A stretch of 64,000 bases of DNA from Humulus lupulus (lineage: Eukaryota; Streptophyta; Magnoliopsida; Rosales; Cannabaceae): contig NC_084801.1 in assembly GCF_963169125.1 (NCBI RefSeq), positions 78,123,696 through 78,187,695 on the forward strand, written 5' to 3'. Every line of letters begins with the position of its first letter. The first letter of the stretch is position 1. The translations under genes and the position numbers were made by a program. The notes beneath the pieces were generated by a model. That model was not told the DNA's origin and did not search any database. It saw nothing but the letters and a program-made list of their open reading frames with translations. Of the stretch, positions 1 through 11,071 are shown piece by piece.

Positions 1-137
1 AGAGATAAATTATGACCAAATGCATAAAAATATATATGTAAAACTGGTTGAGCAAATTGTCTCGAGGCGGAAACGCCTCACATAAAAAAGAGAATTATAA
101 TAAAAAAAGTGTTCAAAATACGAAAACGAGAAGCGTC

Positions 138-2788
138 CTAAGCCCCATCAGCTGGCCCTTTGGAGGTCGCGGTCTCACCCTGCTCCGCCGCGGCAGAGGC
201 CTCTCCAGTCTCCGATGGAGGAGCCTCCTTATTCAGGCGGGCTTGAAGCCGCGGCAACAGGAATGCCCAGAGGTCCGGCGGCATGAAGGAGAAGTCCGCG
301 TCCGGATTGTGGGACCAGCAGTGATAGAATAGGTCCTGTAAGGACTGCTCTGACACGACCCGCTCGTCTTTCAGGGCGGCCTTGGAGGTCTGGACTTCGG
401 CCTTCGCCAACTCAAGGTCTGCCCGCGATGCGGCCAGGGAGTTTTTAGGCTCTAGGTTCTCGGAGCGAAGCTTCTCTAGCTCGGATGCGGCCAGGGAGCG
501 TTTAAGCTCTTGGTTCTCCAAGCGGACCTTCTCTAGCTCGGCTTTGGAGGCCGCCAGGGCGTCTCTCGCCTCCTGAGACTCCTGGAGGGCAGTCTGGCGA
601 TCTGCTTCCAAACCCTCGAGCTGGGCCTTGGTCCTAACGATGCCTCTATAGGCGGCAGCCATGCCCTGCAAGAAAAGAGTGATAAATTAGCAAACTGGAA
701 GGAGAAAGGCGGCGTGTGAGTGTCAAAGCCTTAGAAGAAGGGGGCACTTTACCGTTAAAGTCATGTCCATAGCAGATTCTATAACTCGGACCGGGCTCGT
801 TGTTTCGATGGCCCGGAGCTCCTTCTCCCTGATATTGTAATAGTGGCTGACGGCGTAGCTGGCCGACTCGTACACCGTACCCCGGAATGCTTCGGACATC
901 TTCTCCAGAGCCCGGGGGTCGACCGGGATACGCACGTCCGGGGCTGCCGCGGCCAGATTCCCGACCTCTATTACCCCGTCCTGGGCGGCCAGTGGAGATC
1001 GTTGGGGTGGCGGATGCATGAGTCCTGTCCTGGCGACAGGGAGGTTCGCCCCCGCGACCTGGGATGACGGGTCTCTCTCCTTCTCCGTAGCTGGGGATTT
1101 GGTGGACACCCCGGTCGAGCTCTTGGACTCGCGAAGCCTCTTTAACCTCGGCCCCGCTGGGGGATTCCCACCGAACACAACGCCCCGCAGACTATTCCCG
1201 GGCTGAGACATCTCTTCTGCCAAAGAGCAAAAAACACGGTTATTAGCAATCATACAGAAATAAAGGCAATAAGAAAGCAAATACTAAGGGAGCCCTACCC
1301 CCCGAGCTGGAAGAGCCTAGGACGATTATCTCACGAACTGGCGAAGGTTCTAGGTCCGGTTCTGAATCGGGGCTGGACTCTTCTACGTACTGCCTAATCC
1401 CCGGAGCGTAGACGCCCCTCTGGAGCGCAGGCCACGTGCATAAATTGGTCCCGTACTCCTCAAAAATGGCCGACCTAAAGGCTAGGGTATTATCTACTAC
1501 TACGGTACCCTTGGGCCGACTCTCTTGGTTGTCCAGCACGAGCTGGTCAACGCAGTGGAGCAGAAGCGTGTCCAGGTTCGGATTCCTTGGGTGACGATGG
1601 ACGAGCTGCCTAGGGTTGAACCTAACCAGCCGGGGGTCTGCAGTGGCCCTATCTACGTTCTTAAATAAGTAAGAGTTACCTTGACCGGAAGGACCCGCGG
1701 CTGCTCCGGATTGGGCCCTCTCCTCGCTCATCCCCTGGGCGACCTCCAAGCTCCTCTTCCTGTTCCTCACCAGAGGAACTTCCTCACCTTCTTCCTCGCC
1801 TTCGTCATCTGCGACCTCCTCCGCGACGATCGGCCTGTTGTCGCGGGCTGGGGGAGGACCTCGGGGCCTTTTCAAATTCAAAGTCTTATTTGGGAAAATC
1901 AGCTTGCAGAATACCATCGCCTCGTCTGTCACGAGCACGCGGTAGTCTTTCTCACTGGGGGGCAGGTTCGCCAGTGTATCGTATTGACCCCCGAGGGTCA
2001 CGGACTTTTCGGTCCTCGAGTAGATGGCTGCAAGGTTGGTTGAAATCAGAATTGGAATAAGGGACGAGCAAAATAAGATAACCGTTAAAAGGCGAGCTAA
2101 ATGGAGGATTACTTACGAGGGCGGTTGAAATAATGATGATCGCAGTTTCGGAACCCAGTAGACATAAAAACTGGTCTTTGAAGTCGTTTGGATGGCTCGG
2201 CAGCTCGATCACTGCTGCTGTGTTAGGGAAGCGGGTTAAGTAATAGAACCCGTCGCCTCGCCCCCGCTGGTTTGGGCTGGCTTTGAGGCAGAAGAAATAT
2301 AAGATATCAGCAGGAGTGGGGACCTCCCACTCATGCTTTTGGAACAAATACCTCAGTCCCGCCAGCAGACGGTAGGAATTGGGGGGGAGCTGAAATGGGG
2401 CCAACCCCACATAGTTCAGAAAATCAGCAAAATACTAATCCAGGGGGAGGAAGGCCCCTGCCTTGAAGTGTTCCTCGCTCCAGGCCGCGAACGACTCGTC
2501 GAGCGGCGTGCAGCTCCTCTCCCCATCCGCAGCAGGTCGGGCGATCACGGAGGTCTTCCCCAGAGGAATGCTGTGGTTAAGGAAGATTTTGGTGATCTTT
2601 GCCTGGCTGGTTATCTTCGAGACGATTCTCTCCACCTCGAAAAACGCGTCAGGAGCCACCTCGGCCTGCTTCTCCACCGCCGGCCCAAAGTGAGGAATTG
2701 GCGAGCTGGTCACCACCGCCTTTCCTTTATCCTTCTGGGAGGCCGAACTTCCCACATTCTTCTGTGGCAGATTTCTCTTTGGAGCCAT
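138..2788 (-). pseudogene. Antisense extra gene of Tat element: 'putative gypsy type transposon' (PF04195-like) protein, four exons, broken
   Basis: Four coding blocks run leftwards: exon 1 2788-2117, exon 2 2027-1299, exon 3 1216-753, exon 4 665-138. Introns have GTAAGT, GTAGGG and GTAAAG donors and TTGCAG or TGGCAG acceptors. Exon 2 to 3 joins in phase 1 and exon 3 to 4 in phase 0, with no loss of frame. Exon 1 has a basic, Lys-rich start (MAPKRN), then a globular part with FADFLNYVGLAPFQL and YRLLAGLRYLF, resembling the Transposase_28 'putative gypsy type' family. Exon 2 is acidic. Exon 4 starts with a long Ala/Leu/Glu coiled coil and ends acidic. A TAG interrupts exon 1 after LPLD (about 2432). 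Exon 1 ends in phase 0 while exon 2 needs one base, so at least one frameshift is also present. Function in the element is unknown. Lower ATGs cannot be excluded as the start. Confidence 0.7.
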
Positions 2789-3515
2789 CTGGTCGCCTAT
2801 CGAACAAAAGAAAACACTTTAGAAAAGGCGACCCAAGCAGGAGAGTGAGGCAAGTATTAAGTACACGAGCTGGGGTAAGCCCAGCCCGTGGAGAGTGGTG
2901 CCACGCGTTCCAAGGAACACGCGCCTATGCCCTCAACAGATCCCAGATTACTCGGAATTCGTGTGTCAGATGGCTCAGAGTAAAAAAATTGCCTTGGGGG
3001 GAAAGTTTCAACAGGCAAGGCGTGGCAAAACCGCTTTTAAGGCGTATTCCCTAAGCTACCCGGTTTTTGCACCCAAAGTTCCTAAGGATCCTACCCAGAA
3101 ATTGTTCCTAAGAGAGAATCATGGAACCCATGTTCTAAGGCGATGTCCCATGGCAAGTGTGCCCTAATCAAAGAAGGGCCATCACCCTCCATATCCGCGC
3201 GACCCAGAAAACCTCTGCATGTGGCTACAGTAAAATTTTTTACCTAGGCTACAGTGGCATGCTTTCAAAAATAAACAGGGACAGAAGACATACAGTATAG
3301 GGTTGGATGGTGAGCGAGGTTGCTGCGCTGGTAGGAGCTTCGTTGGCGCAGTAGTCTCCAAGGCCTTGAAGGAACTCGCACGCTTAAGCTTCGTGAACGG
3401 AGAAGATGAGAGCAATGGAAATGAGGGTTTTATTCTTCGGAAGGTCAGAGAGAAAAGAAGGAAATTTGAGAGGTTCTGAATGGTAAGGTGGCCCGTGCGT
3501 GGGATGACCAGCCCC

Positions 3516-3523
3516 TTTTTATA
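3516..3523 (-). promoter_or_regulatory. TATA box of the antisense extra gene
   Basis: The minus strand reads TATAAAAA in a GC-rich setting. It lies about 730 bp upstream of the ATG at 2788, inside the element and outside its LTR. It would give a transcript opposite to the LTR-driven one. The interval 2789-3515 (leader) shows no coding signature. Confidence 0.5.
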
Positions 3524-3750
3524 CAAGGGGGGATCACGTGTAAAAGGCTCCTGGGAGACCCTCCACTCGAAATGTGAAACGACGGCTGGACAGTAGGCTA
3601 GGCCATTTAATGCGGTTCTCGTAGAGTGTACCGTCGCCACCCACGGCGTTCCACGTATCAGACGCATGCGAAAAGCATGGAATGCGAAGGGTTGTGGGAG
3701 AAGTCTAAAAGCTCCTACTGTGGTCTCCCATGTCTGACGTCATGGACCAC

Positions 3751-3772
3751 GAGCAGGAGCTTGGGGGGCAGA
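3751..3772 (+). other. Polypurine tract of the Tat element
   Basis: A run with gagcaggagcttggggggca lies directly before the TGTACACC start of the LTR. This is the expected position and composition of the plus-strand primer site for a plus-oriented element. Confidence 0.6.
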
Positions 3773-4550
3773 TGTACACCCTGGATTTCCCACGGGCTGT
3801 TTAGCAGGACGATCCTCGGACTAAACATGATTTAGCCCGAGGCTCCCACAGGCCAGAGGCTTTATCTTCAGGACGGGCCCTTTCTAGCTCGAGGGGATGG
3901 AGTTTCCTGCTCCCTCTTGTGGTCCCAGGAGCTGGGAAGGACATCCGGCGACCACTGACGGATCAGCTCGGGTTATGGATTGTTCCGGCAGCGAGCTTCT
4001 CAGGAAGCTCTGACCCTATGGGAAGTCAACACACAAGATAAACGGGCATAATCCTGCCATCACGTATCCGATATCCCCCTAACTTCTCGGACACGCAGCA
4101 GGAACGTGCGTATTCAGACACCCACGGACGGGTTGGGCCGTGCGGCCCATTGTTTCCTTCCATACTGATTAGACCGCACTTGTGTGTCAGGTTTAGGAAT
4201 TAATCATGAATATCACAGACTTGATATGACAAATGGAAAGGTCACGGGATGACCTCCCTACCAATTTCCAGGTGCCTTCTCCTATAAATATGGAGACCTT
4301 GGGAATTGATAGGGGTTGGAAAAAATAGTCTTGTAAGAACTATACATTTGGTAAACCAATTACCCAGAAAAGATCAATAATATTGACTAGTGGAGTAGAA
4401 GGATTTTTAACCTTCGAACCACTTAAAAACGTGTTTAAGGTCACCTAGTTCTTTTCACAAAGATTTCATATCTGCGGCGGTTCTACTTTTAAGTACTAAT
4501 CTCTTTCTCTTCTTCTCTTAATTACCTGTTGCCGAAGAACCGCGTCAACA
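3773..4550 (+). repeat. 3' LTR of the Tat element (778 bp)
   Basis: Starts TGTACACC after a polypurine tract and ends GTCAACA at the junction with the LTR of element A. It contains TATAAATA at 4283-4290, fitting a U3/R border in plus orientation. The 5' LTR is outside the window, so the start is inferred from the tract and the TG...CA ends. Confidence 0.6.
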
Positions 4551-6168
4551 GTGCCCAATGCCATTCCCAGCCCTTTGCCGTTCCCGGCCCCTGCTGACCA
4601 CGCCCTGCGCCGTTCCCGGCTCTTGCCGAACACTTACACATTCACATTCTTAGCATAATAAACATACACTTACCATTAACAAACTAAAACAAAGGGCTGC
4701 GCCCTACAATTCAAACATATTGGGATCAGCCCTGCATACAAGCTCTATGGGAACAACGGTTTTCTTACCTGCGTCCCGAGCTCTCCGAGCACCAATATCC
4801 CGAGCACAGTCCTCTAACTTGAGCCTCGCCTAAACCCTAGTCACAACACATTAACAATATTCATCCATCATGTTCTAATCAATTAAATAACTTTGAGCCA
4901 TAGCTCTAATCTTCAGGACCTTGAATTCTATCAATCCAGGTGATAAAATACATCTCGAGCCTTAACCTTTGAGTTCCTAAGCCTAAACACGATTAAAAAC
5001 ACAAAATGGCACTAAGAGTCGCGACCCTATAAGACCATGCCGCGGCTAGCCTCGAAACAGAGGGTAACACCTCCCTGAAACACACACGGGCTGCAGCGCA
5101 CTTGACCAAGTGCCGCGGCGCGCCTCTAGCACCATGGCCTCCCAAGGCCGCGGCATGCCCCTACTAGGGCAGCGTCCCTCGCCTCCAAACCCAGAAATCT
5201 CCATCTTTTCCTGCATTTTCTTCAAACCAACTCACGCAAAACCAAACTAGCAATTTAAAATAATCATCACAAAGGTTCTAGCCCAGTTTTAACATCAAAA
5301 CCTATCAAAAACCTACTCCAAAAACTCAGCTAAACACCCTAGAACGGATCAAATCCTACTCACATGCATTTCTTAAGAAAACAGTAGAAATCAACCATAA
5401 TTCTCAGAGTTAGAACTGACCCCTTGCTGAGTTTTGATTAAGAGTTGATCCCCTAAATTCCCAACTTTAATTCCTCAAGCTCCAAGCCCTGATTTACTGG
5501 TTAGAATCTCCCAAGCTCGGCCCCAATTCTAGTTCTTGAGTTATTTCTTTCCCTTGCTTGTTTCCTTGAGTTTGTCTTAGAGAGTAAAGATGAGAGAGAA
5601 TAGAAACTATCTTCAGCTGGGAAGGGAAAGTGAATGTCGGTTTCTAAGTCTCCAAAAGCTTCCTAGGCTTTGTTTTATTTAACTTACGCTTTAAGGTTAC
5701 CTCAAGGCTCGGGGTACCAAAAACGTCCCTGAGGGAAAAATGGTAAATTTCCCCAATATCCCCTCCTAGACATTCTAACCTCAAATATATCTCCAAATAT
5801 TTATTTCCATAACCCGATAACCCCATAATACATCTAATACCCAAAATACCCCTCGACTCGCCCTGAGTCGGATTCTCAACCCCGTTGTGACTTTCTGGCT
5901 AACTTGTCTCTAGAACTGTCTCGAATTGTGCTACACAGATATATGTCACACACATATCATATTTATCACATTTATACCCTCAGCGGGCTAAAATCACAGA
6001 CATACCCCTAATATCCAAACGGGGCCCACATGCATATTTAATTCAACTGAACATGCATCTCTATCACATATTCACATAAATTCACATATTAACATGTTAA
6101 ATCATTTATTGCCTTCCAGGCACGCTAATCAAGTCTCTAAGCCTTATTAGCAAATTTGGGTCGTTACA
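4551..6168 (-). repeat. 3' LTR of element A (part right of the Tat insertion)
   Basis: Matches 11696-13313 over its full 1618 bp and ends GGGTCGTTACA. The part left of the Tat insertion is outside the window. It holds the splice-donor-like CTTACCT (AGGTAAG on the minus strand) near 4764. No gene is seen in it; short minus-strand ORFs here recur in the other LTR only because the two LTRs are copies. Confidence 0.9.
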
Positions 6169-6184
6169 ACTATCCCCTCCTTAC
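6169..6184 (-). other. Polypurine tract of element A
   Basis: The minus strand reads AAGGAGGGGATAGT immediately before the TGTAACGACCC start of the 3' LTR. Confidence 0.8.
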
Positions 6185-6203
6185 AGAAATTTTGTCCTTG
6201 AAA

Positions 6204-9200
6204 TTACCTGAATAACTCGGGATACCGCTCCCTCATCTCTGACTCAAGTTCCCACGTTGCCTCTTCAACCTTGCAGTTCCTCCACAGCACTTTTACCAAG
6301 GCGATGGTCTTGCTCCGCAAGACTTTATCTTTCTGGTCAAGAACCTGAACTGGCTTCTCCTCATAGGACAAATCCTAATCGAGCTTCAGATTCTCATAAC
6401 TTAAAACATGCGTCGAATCTGACACATACTTACGGAGCATGGACACATGGAAAACATCATGAACCCCTGATAAAGCTGGAGGCATCGCTACTCTGTAAGA
6501 TACCTCTCCAACCTGTTCCAGAATCTCGAAGGGGCCAACAAACCTAGGGCTCATCTTGCCCCGAACACCAAACCGTTTCACTCCCCTCAAAGGTGAAACC
6601 CTAAGAAACACATGGTCACCAACCTGAAATACCACGCCCCTGCGTTTCAGGTCTGAATAACTCTTCTAACGACTATGGGAGGCGAGCATTCGCGCTCTAA
6701 TCTTCTCAATCGTCTCATTGGTCCTCTGAACCATCTCTAGACCCAGCTATCTCCTCTCACCTGTCTCATCCCAATGGAAAGGTGATCTATACTTCCTTCC
6801 ATAAAGCATCTCGTACAGAGCCACTCCGATGGTCGCCTGATAACTGTTGTTATACGAGAACTCGATCAAAGGGAGATACTTACTCCATGATCCCCCAAAA
6901 TCTAACACTCAGGCTCGCAACAATTCATCCAATATCTGAATCGTCCTCTCAGACTGTCCATCTGTCTAAGGATGATAAGCGGTACTAAACCGTAACTGCA
7001 TGCCCATAGCCTTCTGCAGACTCTCCCAAAACTTGGAAGTGAAGGTGGGGTCCTTGTCGGACACTATCGACCTCGGAGCCCCATGAATTTGAATAATCTC
7101 CTTCACATATAACTCAGCATACTGCTCTACAGTATAAGTGGTCCTAACAGGCAGAATGTGGGCGGACTTGGTATACCTATCCACAATAACCCACACCGAG
7201 TCATGTTGTCCCACGGTCCTCGGCAAACAAATCACAAAGTCCATGGTAATATCCTCCCACTTCCATTCTGGGATCCCCAGAGGCTACAGCAACCCCGCTG
7301 GCCTTTGATGCTCAGCCTTAACCTGCTGACAAGTTAAGCACTTGGCCACATAATCCACCACATCCCTATTCATGCCCGACCACCATTATAAAGCTCTCAA
7401 ATCCTGGTACATCTTCGTTGTACCCGGATGCAAAGTATAGGGAGTGGTATGCGATTCATCTAAGATCTCCCGCTGGATATCGAAATCCATCGGAACGCAG
7501 ATCTGACCCTTGTACTTCAGTAATCCCACCTCTGAAATAGAAAAGTCCTTAGTCGCTCTGACTACGACATTCTCTCTATGACCTCTCAACTGGGAATCTT
7601 TCCACTGCGCCTCCTTGATCCTCTCAAGGAGTATAGACTAAAGAGTGATGTTGGCCAACTGTCCAACCACCAACTCTATACCTACTCTAGTCATCTCCTC
7701 CGCTAGCTTATCAGATATTTGTCTCAAACTAAACAACTGTCCTGGGCCTTTCCGACTCAATGCATCAGCTACCACATTAGCCTTCCGAGAATGGTATAGG
7801 ATATCACAATCGTAATCCTTAACCAACTTCAGCCACCGCCTCTGGCGCATGTTCAGGTCCTTCTGAGTAAAGAAATACTTCAGGCTCTTATGGTCGGTGT
7901 ATATCTCACACTTCTCACCATAGAGATAATGTCTCCAAATCATAAGCGCGAACACCACCGTTGCCAACTCCAAATCATGCGTGGGATATCTCTGCTCATA
8001 CTCCTTTAACAGTCTCGATGCATAGGCTATCACCTTACAAGCTTGCATCAACACACACTCCGAACCCTATCTGGATGCATCACAATAATACCACAAACTT
8101 TTCATTATCTGTTGGCAAGCTTAACACTGGCGCGGTGATCAATCGCCGCTTCAACTCCTTAAAACTATTCTCACATCTAACCGTCCAAACATACCTTGTC
8201 TTCTTCTTTGTCAGTTCTGTCAAAGGCATTACTATCCTGGAGAAAATCTCTACGAACCGCCGATAGTACCCCGCTAAGCCCAAAAAGCTTCTCACTTTAG
8301 GAACATTGCTCGGTCTAGGCCAATCTCTGACCGCCTCAATCTTACTTGGGTCAACCAGAATCCCCTCCTTACTGACAATATGGCCCAGAAATGTAACTTG
8401 TGGTAACCAAAACTCACACTTACTGAACTTATCATATAACTTATGCTCCCTCAACTGCTGTAGAACCATCTGCAAATGCTGCTCGTGCTCTGTCTCTAAA
8501 TGAGAGTGCACCAGGATGTCGTCGATGAACACAATCACAAACTTAACCAAATAATCCTTGAAAACCCTATTCATCATGTCCATAAAGGCTGCTGGGGCAT
8601 TGGTTAATCCAAAGGACATTACCAGAAATTCATAGTGTCCATACCTCGTTCCGAAAGTGGTCTTTGGTATGTCCTCCTCTTTAATCCTCAACTGATGGTA
8701 ACCTGATCGGAGGTCTATCTTGGAAAACACTGTTCTTCCCTGTAACTGATCAAATAAATCATTGATCCTAGGCAGTGGATACTTGTTCTTAATGGTTAAC
8801 TTGTTCAACTCCTTGTAATCAATGCAAATCCTAAGAGATCCATCCTTCTTCTTGACAAAGAACACTGGAGCACCCCATGGCGAGAAACTCGATCTGATGA
8901 ACCCCAAATCAAGTAACTCCTGCAGTTGAATCTTCAACTCCTTCAATTCCGCTGGAGCCATTCTGCAAGGTGTCCTAGATACTGGCTCCGCCCCTAGCAC
9001 AAATTCTATAACAAAATCAATCTCCCGTTGCTGCGGCAACCCTGGCAAATCTGTCGGAAACAAATCCAAATACTCACACACCATTCTAGTCTCACCCGGT
9101 CCAACCGACACCACCCTAGAGGTATCGACAACGCTCGCTAGAAATCCCATGAAACCTTCCTCCATTAGGTCTCTAGACTTTAATGCTGAAATCACTGGTA

Positions 9201-10737
9201 CTCGCGGTCCACTAACATTCCCCACAAACACAAAGGGTACCTCCCCTTCCGGTTCGAAAGTCACCATTTTACGCTTGCAGTCAATCGTTGCCCCATACTT
9301 CGATAACCAATCCATCCCTAGAATCATATCAAAGTCATCCATCTCTAACTCAATAAAATTAACAGACAGTTCCCTACCATCTACCTCTACTGGCAATGCT
9401 CTAATCCATTTCCTAGAGACTACCAGTTCTCTTGTTGGCAGCAAAGTCTGAAATCCCCTAGGATACACACCACTAGTTCTACAAAGCTGATCTATCACTC
9501 TAGCAGATACAAATGAATGGGTAGCCCCTGAATCAAACAATGCAATATAGAAAGAACAAGCGCTAGAGATTTGACCTGTCACAACTGAGGGGCTAGCCTC
9601 CGCCTCAGCCTGTGTCAAAGTAAATACCCTGGCAAGAGCAAGACTATCACTCTGCTTCTTCTCCTCTTTCTTGACTTTAGGGCAGTCCCTCTTCAGATGA
9701 CTAGCACTTCCACAGACAAAGCAGGCCCTGATCTTGCACTCACCCTGGGGTCGTCGTCTGCACTGCGGACACACTGGAAAGCTCCTCCAGTTGTCACTTC
9801 CACCCTGATGGCCAATAGAAGCACCCAGTGTCCTCCTATTTGAACTGGGAGGAACAAGAGAATCGAGGGCCTTCCTCTTCTGCTCACTAGAGCCACCACC
9901 ACGACTGGATCCAACAAAAGGAGGCACTGTCCTCCTGGCATCACGCCTAACAGCGCTTTCCTTCCAGATCTGATCCTCGGCCCTCTCAGCTATAAAGGCC
10001 TTGTCCACTACCTGAGCATAAGTAGTAGTCTCTGGATCAAAAGTAATATTCACATCATGGGCGATCATAACATTCAACCCCCGCACAAACCTGTTCCTTC
10101 TTGCCACATTAGTCGGCAGTAAATCTGGCGTAAACTTTGCCAATCTGTCAAACGTCAAAGCATACTCTGTCACTGTCAATCGGTTTTGAGTCTGGTTGAT
10201 GAACTCGTCAACCTTTGCAGCTCGAACTTTCACACTATAATACTTCTCATTAAATAAGTTTCTGAACTCTTCCCAAGTCATAACTGTTACGTTCCTTCTC
10301 TGAACTACCACGTTCCACCAGATGCGGGCATCCTCTCTAAACATGTAGCTAGCACAAGCTACCCTCTCTTTTCCCTAGACCCTCATAAAATCCAGAATTG
10401 AGGAAAATATATTCATCCACTGCTCTGCCCGTAGTGGGTCTGGTCCACCCTCGAAGGTGGGAGGATGTTGTTTCCTGAACCTCTCATACAAAGATTCCCA
10501 CTTATTCTCCATAGCAGATTGAACTGGCACTGACGCCATAACCTGCTAAACTGGCAGCCCAGTGACCTAAGGTGAGGCCTGCTGCCTCAACTGTCGCAGC
10601 TCTTCCTCTGTTCGCTGCAGTCTAACTTCCATCCCGGCAAACATTTCTTGCCAATTCTGTGGGGCAGGTGGAGGATCCTGACCCTGGTTGTCATCCTTGG
10701 CCCTACTGCCGCGGAGTCTAGATGATTGTCAAGGCAT
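6204..10737 (-). pseudogene. gag-pol: Element A gag-pol polyprotein, broken
   Basis: Domains in order from the ATG at 10737: gag ([11 protein letters not shown] near 10344), CCHC knuckle with [14 protein letters not shown], protease [10 protein letters not shown], reverse transcriptase with [15 protein letters not shown] and FIDDILVHS, RNase H with [11 protein letters not shown], integrase zinc finger and DDE core (TMDFVICLPRTVG, VSDKDPTFTSKFW), and a short chromodomain-like C-terminus ([17 protein letters not shown]) ending at 6204. The longest open stretch, 10344-8080, covers gag through RT. Stops occur at codon 3 (CGA to TGA), three more times before 10344, and at several points in RNase H and integrase. 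The frame shifts once near 8075, at the RT/RNase H border. The PxxP-rich, Gln/Glu-rich N-terminus matches that of element I. Clade by resemblance: Tekay. Confidence 0.85.
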
Positions 10738-11071
10738 CTCAACAAATATGCCTGCAACCAACGACACCGCTCATCAGGCATGATAACAACATTCAAAACC
10801 ACCTCCCAAACACATTATCCATCCACAAATAACAATTCACATAACAGATAACATATAACACACAACGGGCCATGCCCTAGCATTATGCATATGTTAACTC
10901 ACTCGTCATGCTCTATATGAAATAAGCAGGCAGACAGGGCATTCAAGAACATATTCAAGCATATTAAACAATCATACCAACCAACCCTGAGTCAAGCTTG
11001 TCACTGACAGCGAGGGTACATGTTCCGTCAATCTCCAAAACTATAAACCTTGGCTCGCTTTGATACCAAGT
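10738..11071 (-). other. Untranslated leader of element A
   Basis: Between the primer-binding site and the gag ATG. AT-rich, with no ORF of note. Confidence 0.7.
11053..11068 (-). other. Primer-binding site of element A
   Basis: The minus strand reads TGGTATCAAAGCGAGC, complementary to plant initiator-Met tRNA apart from one substitution (TGGTATCAGAGC is canonical). It lies 3 bp inside the 5' LTR. Confidence 0.85.

Larger units (their letters stand above)
1..4550 (+). mobile_element. 3' part of a Tat-lineage Ty3/gypsy retrotransposon (left end outside window)
   Basis: The segment ends at 4550 with ...GTCAACA. The next bases (from GTGCC at 4551) resume the LTR of element A exactly where its other copy continues from 11696; both remaining LTR parts are 1618 bp. 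This places the right terminus of an insertion at 4550. A purine-rich tract and a TGTAC...CAACA LTR with a plus-strand TATA box give plus orientation. The coding region inside is antisense. Tat-lineage elements are known to carry extra ORFs between pol and the 3' LTR, often antisense (Steinbauerova and colleagues' survey of extra ORFs in plant Ty3/gypsy elements). No gag or pol lies in the window, so the lineage is inferred from the extra gene and the LTR/PPT style. Confidence 0.7.

Noticed and set aside
3182..3667. 161-codon minus-strand frame in the Tat element
   Set aside because: It spans the TATA box of the antisense gene and looks like promoter and leader; composition is not protein-like.
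5644..5844. Frame repeated at 12789-12989
   Set aside because: Both are in the LTRs of element A; same explanation.
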